64,000 bases of DNA from Hanleya hanleyi. Lineage: Eukaryota; Mollusca; Polyplacophora; Lepidopleurida; Hanleyidae. Positions 60,601 through 64,000 of the stretch are shown one piece after another. The number at the start of each line of letters is the position of its first letter. Within the stretch, counting starts at the first letter, position 1. The stretch lies in NCBI GenBank assembly GCA_036873755.1, contig JAVTVY010025307.1, positions 1 through 64,000 on the forward strand, written 5' to 3'. The translations under genes and the position numbers were made by a program. The notes beneath the pieces are model-generated. The model did not search any database, was not told the origin of the DNA, and was given only the letters and a program-made list of their open reading frames with translations.

Positions 60601-62104
60601 ATTGAAAAAAAATTCCGACACACACAAAGGAGGTTTCCCCATTGTATATAACATATCTTTTTCGATGCCTCGTCTATCGAACAGGGCTTGAAACATATGC
60701 CAAGAAGAAAGTTCCCACGACAGTGAGATATTTACAGAAAAATAGAGATATATTCCAGACGAGAGTTTCTGTGAATACTCCACTGTAACAGAATCTCTCA
60801 TCTGAAATACATCTCAATTCCTCTGCGAATATTCCGGAAACATTCCTTGAACTGAAATGTATTCCGGAAGGGAGTTTCTGCTGCAGCGGAATATTCTTAG
60901 AGAAATTATACTCTAGAAGAGAGTTTCCATGTGCAAAAAAAAACTGAGATACAGGCACGAGCGCGCATTGCAGCTCAAGGCTCGCCAGCCGGTCCAATTT
61001 TACTATGGGTGAAGCTAGCAGGGCCTAATATAAACAGCCATATAGAAATAAATATAGATTTCCTTCATAATTTACCTCTACAAACTTTCTATAATATAGC
61101 ACCTTCCCTATGGTGTAAATTAATTTTATGATTTTGGAAAATTACGTGTGGTGCAGCAAATCGCATCCCCTTGTTACATGAACGAGAGGGCGGCTTGACC
61201 GGCGAAATAGGTTTAACAAAGATGATTTTGTTCACTTACCAGTGGAAAATAAATTTACCCCTCAAAAGAAAGATAAGGGTTTACGAAAAATAAAGTATAT
61301 GTAATTATATTTGCCCATAAATGAGAAATCACTTCAAAACACGTTTGAAAGTGAGTGAAATTCTGCTGTTTTGGTCGAGACATGGTCGACTGCACCCCTA
61401 CCGTTGCCCTTGATTGGCTAAAAGCTAATACGCGGAGAAGCGACTGGTGGTGAGCACATGATCGGCTTACCGCAGGCAGGCGTGTTAACACCTGTTAAAT
61501 TCTGGATATGAACGGAATATTCACAGAGGAATGAAGATATCTTCCAGAAGACAGTTTTTCGTACAATGGAATATTAACATATGAATTGATATATATTACC
61601 TCAGAGAGTTTCTGCTACAGAATCCACGGAGGAATTGAGATATATTCCAGAAAAGAGTTTCTGCTACAGTAGACAATTCACGGAGGAATTGAGATATATT
61701 CAAGGAGAGTGTTTCTGCTGCATTGGAATATTCACAGAGGGACTGAGATGTATTCCAGAATTCCAGTCTCTGCTTTGAGATATTCCAGAATAGAAATTAT
61801 GCTACAGTGGAATATTCACAGGAGAATTGAAATATATTCCAGAGGAGAGTTTCTGCCACAGTGGAATATTCACATATGGTACATTGTACAGTACTCTACC
61901 TCTCTGCAACGATCTTCTTGGAGTCTTGAGCCCAACAGTCGTTACCATAAAGCTGAGGGGTCAGGTTGCAGGTATAACAGATTGCACAAGTGGTTCTGTC
62001 CGTCCTCCCAAAGTTGGCATCGATTATCTGGATTGTCTCTCCCTCGTGTTGGTCGCAGTTGATTTCCATAGGCGTACCCGAGCATGCAATCGTCGTGTGT
62101 ATCA
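35538..62104 (-). CDS. Secreted lectin-like gene: SUEL + discoidin-like + PAN (seven exons seen)
   Basis: A minus-strand gene assembled by eye from exons 62104-61900, 43843-43734, 42567-42416, 39410-39357, 38927-38804, 37398-37372 and 35761-35538. Every exon has AG before it; every one except the last is followed by GT. All six junctions fit in phase without a stop, about 896 coding nt. Order: SUEL-type galactose/rhamnose-binding lectin domain (two exons), a domain ending FDEIKLYG like discoidin/F5-8/fucolectin folds (three exons), a nine-codon Pro-rich linker, and a PAN/apple-like terminal domain. Such proteins are normally secreted and bind sugars or proteins, for example in mucus or innate immunity. 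The 5' end with a signal peptide was not found. The phase agreement supports one gene, but an 18-kb intron could also join neighbouring paralogues. Confidence 0.7.
35985..36230 (+). mobile_element. tRNA-type SINE, diverged
   Basis: The B-box-like GCGAGTTCGAGCCCAGCTGG is followed by CGGTGGTTCTCTCCGGGTAC, TCCGGCTTCCTCCACC and GAGTGTGACATTAAGCC. This is the body of a SINE I associate with molluscs. The A-box region (about 35990) is weak. Confidence 0.6.
36558..36614 (+). repeat. (GA)n microsatellite
   Basis: An almost pure GA run with a few GG or AA breaks. Confidence 0.95.
37075..37290 (+). repeat. Dispersed repeat of the CAGCCGTCGTCC family, copy in lectin intron
   Basis: TTCAGCCGTCGTCCATTAGA, CAATCATAGTATACATAAAC, TTTTCAATGAATCCGGCAAG and ATATTCGTTGTAAAGTCG match 62520-62735 closely and 50365-50595 partly. 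Confidence 0.7.
37372..37398 (-). CDS. Lectin gene, 27-nt microexon (Pro-rich linker)
   Basis: TTTCCTTCACAG | 27 nt | GTAAGTTTG on the minus strand. Its phase fits exactly between the discoidin-like exon (one base carried over) and the PAN exon (two bases needed), giving a linker with PQPRADPA. Too short for domain evidence; supported only by splice sites and phase. Confidence 0.5.
38804..38927 (-). CDS. Lectin gene exon: end of discoidin-like domain
   Basis: Acceptor TAATCTTTCAG, donor GGCA|GTAAGT. Encodes [20 protein letters not shown] and then [13 protein letters not shown]; the closing strand resembles the F..DEVELYG end of F5/8-type or fucolectin-like domains. Phase 0 in, phase 1 out. 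Confidence 0.65.
39357..39410 (-). CDS. Lectin gene exon: 18 codons
   Basis: Acceptor AAGTTAATAG, donor TTAAG|GTAACA. Encodes [18 protein letters not shown], in phase with both neighbours. A weak acceptor, but the only frame that joins them. Confidence 0.5.
39411..42415 (-). other. Lectin gene intron, no repeats or genes recognised
   Basis: A 3.0-kb AT-rich intron. A GC-richer patch lies at 42180-42290 (CTTCCGGGGCCTAGGCGGCC). No coding seen. Confidence 0.5.
42416..42567 (-). CDS. Lectin gene exon: start of discoidin-like domain
   Basis: Acceptor TTTTTTTTACACAG, donor GATACT|GTAAGT. Encodes about 50 residues including [20 protein letters not shown], which follows the W(V/I)..DL.G.Y.I..VE(I/L)Y pattern of galactose-binding-like (discoidin/fucolectin) domains. 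The plus-strand frame over the same bases is a shadow. Confidence 0.7.
43385..43560 (+). repeat. Three short tandem copies of the CAGCCGTCGTCC-family repeat
   Basis: GGACGACGGCTGAATATTGA, GACGACAGCTGGATATTAAA and GACGAGGGTTGAATATTGAA are spaced about 65-70 bp, each followed by GACGCTTGCTATTTGGAT-like sequence. They are inverted relative to the family's longer copies. Confidence 0.7.
43734..43843 (-). CDS. Lectin gene exon: C-terminal half of SUEL lectin domain
   Basis: Acceptor CTCGTTTCAG, donor AACAT|GTGAGT. Encodes [20 protein letters not shown] followed by [23 protein letters not shown]..(E/Q)Y.C is the diagnostic second half of the SUEL/Gal_lectin domain of rhamnose-binding lectins. It joins the upstream exon through a split AGG codon. 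Confidence 0.85.
43870..43960 (-). mobile_element. Inverted SINE tail with GTGA repeats
   Basis: GTGAGTGAGTGAGTGAGTGA is followed by the complement of the SINE tail (AAAGTCGCTTTCAACATTAT, TTCAGTCATATTACG), as at 56730 and 34290. Confidence 0.65.
43961..44496. other. Intron sequence, nothing recognised
   Basis: Part of the 18-kb lectin intron, before the microsatellite foldback element. No repeat recognised. Confidence 0.5.
44501..45068. mobile_element. 568-bp foldback MITE with (GGTACGAT)n arms and ACGA duplication
   Basis: The tips CTATGGTGGCTGATATCTGC are inverted and flanked by ACGA on both sides (44497-44500, 45069-45072). Inward, both sides read TCGTATCATCGTACTATCGC and then CTATTTTTACTGGCG. 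After that come GATGGTACGATGGTACGATG arrays that invert again around 44700. The core has AAGTCGCTTGATCAAACG and a GATTGATTGATT stretch. Overlapping open frames on both strands come from the 8-bp repeat. Confidence 0.9.
45775..47260. repeat. Inner inverted repeat, arms 45775-46050 and 46925-47260
   Basis: TGCGCTATTCCTAATGCCG, GGCCGCAAGGTGGCGCTAG, TAATGTAAACATGTGCA, TCTCACTGATGGAGACGTCC and GTACAAGCATAATAAGAGCC recur inverted in the right arm. The intervening 870 bp are unique. Open frames are mirrored in both arms but contain nothing recognisable. Confidence 0.85.
48265..49170 (+). repeat. Three diverged units with GGGGGTAGGGGTGATT
   Basis: Units of about 380 bp contain TCTAGACCTGRTGTA, ATCTACGGTGGTGCCTAAGG (or a variant) and ATGGGGGTAGGGG. 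Mirror copies lie at 52440-53115 in the opposite orientation. Confidence 0.7.
50365..50595 (+). repeat. Dispersed repeat of the GTCAGATCCGA..CAGCCG family
   Basis: GTCAGATCCGATATCAAGAT, TCAATAATCAGCCGCAATCC, ATTTCGTATGACAGTTAGCC and TCAATGATGTCAGCAAGACA match the other copies. Confidence 0.65.
51265..51950 (+). repeat. Direct duplication (about 455-bp offset) near the palindrome centre
   Basis: GGAGCGATATACAAGAGGTG / GGAGCGATATGCAGAAAGGT, then CCATATGACTC, GACATTCAGACT-like and TATTGCAGSTGTTCATGTG, then AGTATCCWCACGGCCCCTA occur at about 51298-51490 and 51750-51945. Confidence 0.75.
52440..53115 (-). repeat. Mirror copies of the 48265-49170 units
   Basis: AATCTACGCGGGGGGTGCTA, ACCTTAGGCACCACCGTAGA and TTACCCCTACCCCCATTCCG are inverted relative to the left units. 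A second unit at 52440-52640 has CTCCCCTACCCCC. Confidence 0.75.
54207..54860 (+). repeat. 640-bp direct repeat, copy 1
   Basis: From GGTGCACTCCTGGGATTCTT to GGGCCATTACTATAAAACTA. It matches 55632-56270 in direct orientation at roughly 90 percent by eye. It contains an open minus-strand frame (54570-54806) preserved in both copies. Confidence 0.9.
54861..55631. other. Spacer between the two 640-bp repeats
   Basis: Nothing recognised. Open frames on the minus strand are short. Confidence 0.5.
55632..56270 (+). repeat. 640-bp direct repeat, copy 2
   Basis: Second copy, offset about 1.42 kb. Its minus-strand frame is at 55981-56217. Confidence 0.9.
56560..56795 (+). mobile_element. SINE with CACT tail
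   Basis: A body with GGTTCCCGTGTGTGAAAAGG, GGGGTCCCGGTTCTTAAAAG and ACGTGATATGACTGAAACAA, ending in TTCACTCACTCACTCACTC. The tail matches 34290-34368. Confidence 0.6.
57367..57460 (+). repeat. 45-bp tandem duplication near the right tip
   Basis: AAATAGARACYCATCCAGT, TCGAAGTGGCCGCCAGGCTG is present twice in direct succession. Confidence 0.9.
57830..59560 (+). repeat. Tandem array, unit about 180 bp, interrupted by an insertion
   Basis: Units begin near AAATTCAAAATGGCGGTCAT (57884, 58064, 58240, 58826, 59008, 59130, 59315, 59395). Each includes CATCTGAAAATCATACTTTT, CAAGGCATTATTCTTAGCTC, ATCTAAGCATAGCCTAACAT and TCATTTTGAATMTATTTA. The array is split by the dispersed repeat at 58410-58805. 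Confidence 0.9.
58410..58805 (-). repeat. Dispersed repeat, inverted copy of 27013-27420
   Basis: Inserted within the 180-bp tandem array. It reads AACTACCTCGCTAGGGGTC, TCAGATTTTTGGACTGGATT and continues to GGAGCATGCGCTGTGGAGAG, the inverse of 27420-27013. Confidence 0.85.
59561..60690. other. Intron sequence without recognised features
   Basis: No gene. A small inverted pair, ACCAGTTGGCACTCGTCCAG and GGGCTCGTGCCAACTGGTGA with CTCGGCTTGCGGCCTCGGGT between them, lies at about 60385-60465. Confidence 0.5.
60700..60930. repeat. GAGATATATTCCAGA repeats, mixed orientation
   Basis: GAGATATATTCCAGACGAGA, GTTTCTGCTGCAGCGGAATA and AGTGAGATATTTACAG units appear on the plus strand and, around 60780-60840, inverted. 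Related to the array at 61500-61880. Confidence 0.7.
61500..61885 (+). repeat. About 62-bp tandem repeat array
   Basis: About six units of GAATATTCACAGAGGAATTG, AGATATATTCCAGAAGAGAG and TTTCTGCTACAGT. The last unit lies only about 15 bp past the donor of the SUEL exon on the minus strand, so the repeat abuts the coding sequence. Confidence 0.9.
61900..62104 (-). CDS. Lectin gene exon: N-terminal half of SUEL lectin domain
   Basis: The acceptor TATTGATAG ends at 62105; donor GAGAG|GTAGAG. Encodes about 68 residues: [20 protein letters not shown], then [16 protein letters not shown], then [14 protein letters not shown]. The AC.G....I.C....I.I..A.(Y/F)GR.D.TTC pattern is the first half of SUEL/Gal_lectin domains. 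It continues in phase into 43843-43734. The 5' exon is not identified. Confidence 0.85.
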
Positions 62105-62519
62105 CTATCAATAAACAATACGGGCAATACTTGTAACCTACCGTACATGAAACTAAATATAAGCGGATTTCTCAAATGTATTTGGGATCAGCCTTTCACT
62201 GAATATACATATATATACATAGTAGCAATTGGTGCATATAAATTAACGTATTCATTGTGTCTTGCTAGTTTCATATAATAGTGGTCGCTTAGTGACTTGG
62301 TCAATGATTCCACTATCTCTTAAACCCACCAGACACTAGATTGCGGATAAACTTCATGACATTAAAGCTGGAAGGACAACAATTATTTTCGGCTATGTCT
62401 TTAGTGTAAAGTTCGGATTATGCAATTGTAGAAAAACATATTTCACATGTTTATGAATTGGTAGTAGAAAACCAACACAAAACAATGTACAAAGCATAAT
62501 ACAAGCATCTAGTTTCTCA

Positions 62520-62735
62520 TTCAATATTCAGCCGTCGAGCTTTAAATAATTTCCACATATATAATCGAAAGACCTGATTCGTAATACAGCATCAGCACCA
62601 AATTAAATATCAATCATAGTATACATTAGGATAGGTTAGTACCTTTTCAATGATGCCGGCAAGACATAATGATATTCCCTATCGTTGATTTGTATTCTTA
62701 ACTTATATGATTTTCGTTGTAAAAGTCGTTATCCA
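62520..62735 (+). repeat. Dispersed repeat of the CAGCCGTCG family
   Basis: TTCAATATTCAGCCGTCGAG, CAATCATAGTATACATTAGG, TTCAATGATGCCGGCAAGAC and GATTTTCGTTGTAAAAGTCG match 37075-37290. Confidence 0.7.
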
Positions 62736-63529
62736 TAGAATGATACTTCTCGGGCCGGCTTTGACTTTGATTTTTCATATGAGCACCATATGGATCACGA
62801 AGTACACGGGGTTAAACAAAGGTTACGAAACTAAATGCCAAAGATCTTGCACGCCACGCTCGAATTTTGCTTGGAGCATATATGTGCCACCAAATTTGAG
62901 TCGCTTGCTGGTATAGCTTTGTTTACAAATATCGTCTATATACCGTTTGGCATTGTCGGGATCTAGGCCTATCATGCCTACAATAGACTTTGTGTAATTA
63001 TACAGGAAGCTCATTTATTTGCTTTTCCACTGAGTTGATTCCAGGACCGACTGTGCATGATATCACTATGTTTTTCAAAAATCCATAAACCATCAGGTTC
63101 CTCCAAGCAATATTGACATTTCATTATTGAGATGGATTTATGTTTACACAATATATCAACAGCAGGTGTGAATTATTATATTCTGCGAATGACTGTTCTG
63201 ACGCACTCGTCTCAAGCCTCAATTGCACACGCTTTTAGTGGAAATCATGGGCGACTGTTTATATCCCGTAACCATTCCACGACCATGAATAGGCCGTTTT
63301 TCTTACAGCCAATTCAAATAGTATTTCAAAATTATAGCATAACTTTAAATATTAGTTACGTGCCAAATCGGCATACATATAAGTTGGGAGACTTAAACAT
63401 GCACTCCCCATTATAGGTAGCGCCTAGCTGCTATGCTCGTGACGATGTGCTTTGGTGAATGAGAATTACGAACTGTGAAATGATCGTTTTTTTTATAGCT
63501 ATTTCATGTAGTCGTATTCGGAAAAGAAC

Positions 63530-63764
63530 GGATGTAGGTCAATCAAACGGGTGCACAATTAGTACCAACTGGAATACCTATATGCTGTTGATATATTACG
63601 TTGCCAAATTTCATATGGATGTTATTAATGGAAAATTCAACCAACTCTATAAACAAACAAACATCCAATGAATGATATCCTTTATATGCAGAAGAAGAAA
63701 AAGCGGACGTATGGGCTTCTGCCATTGATGAATTTTCTTGAACACCGGTACTATTAATGAACAA
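63530..63764 (-). pseudogene. Reverse-transcriptase fragment, degenerate
   Basis: On the minus strand the frame includes IYQQHIGIPVGTNCAPV, the conserved motif before the catalytic YxDD in a group of animal reverse transcriptases; I cannot assign the family, and a Penelope-like origin is one option. A stop follows at once. A further minus-strand RYIDDI occurs at about 62945-62960, too far away for an intact enzyme. Old, broken element. Confidence 0.5.
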
Positions 63765-64000
63765 AATAGAGGCACTACAAATCTCAGAGTAATTGAATAT
63801 TTTGGTGGATGCAGATTTTGTATACTAAATCGAAATGCAAGGGCTTCGGTGAACTTAACATATTTTGGCATGACGTTGCGTACATCTAGGTCATTCAGGA
63901 TTTGTAGTACATTAATTATATCCAGTCCTTTATCCACGTAGTTGAGTTTCGAAACAAAAAAGAAAACTTCGATTATGTTCACTAGACGATACAACCGAAA
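63765..64000 (-). other. Probable upstream remnant of the same retroelement
   Basis: The minus-strand open stretch continues upstream, but no further motif is clear. The window ends here. Confidence 0.25.

Overview
The window is nuclear DNA of an invertebrate animal, most likely a mollusc and perhaps a limpet-like gastropod. It is AT-rich, has introns with GT-AG sites, and carries metazoan domain genes (B30.2/SPRY, SUEL lectin, PAN/apple). It also holds SINE-like repeats of a type I associate with molluscs: (CACT)n / (GTGA)n tails, and a body containing GTCATACCAAAGAC. The organism call is inference.

Layout. 1-4670: an inverted-repeat element whose nearly identical arms enclose two tandem, intronless C2H2 zinc-finger genes. 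The first is broken and the second intact. Each has a compact MEF2-like + TATA promoter, and a duplicated enhancer-like module lies upstream. 4670-7560: more tandem monomers of the arm type, a second tandem array, and a hairpin-ended transposon tail. 7562-9124: a foldback element with a nested palindromic MITE. 9268-11138: a satellite-bearing Helentron/pearl-like element. 11453-12093: piggyBac-type MITEs. 12437-13047: last exon of a B30.2/SPRY gene, followed by decayed copies of its 3' end. 14-21 kb: sparse sequence with small repeats and a dead Ty3/Gypsy integrase fragment. 21791-24034: a second Helentron/pearl-like element. 25011-25594: a second full piggyBac MITE. 26.9-29.0 kb: a complex tandem region. 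29030-32653: a 3.6-kb foldback element inserted into that region; it shares monomers and a central segment with the zinc-finger element. 33.4 kb: a fragment of a Crypton-type recombinase.

From 35.5 to 62.1 kb the minus strand carries one multi-exon lectin gene. I rebuilt seven exons by eye, and all six junctions agree in phase. The order is SUEL lectin domain (two exons), a discoidin-like domain (three exons), a 27-nt microexon and a terminal PAN/apple exon. Its largest visible intron, 18 kb, splits the SUEL domain and holds a 568-bp microsatellite foldback MITE (4-bp target duplication) and a roughly 12-kb imperfect palindromic region. Upstream exons, including any signal peptide, lie beyond the window or were not recognised.

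The most unusual object is the zinc-finger cassette element: near-identical arms, perfect CRE sites, duplicated octamer/E-box modules around a 19-bp hairpin, and short promoters. This layout recalls a small DNA virus or a cargo-bearing foldback transposon. The 29-32.6 kb element looks like a gene-less relative. All similarities here were judged by eye; no alignments or database searches were run.
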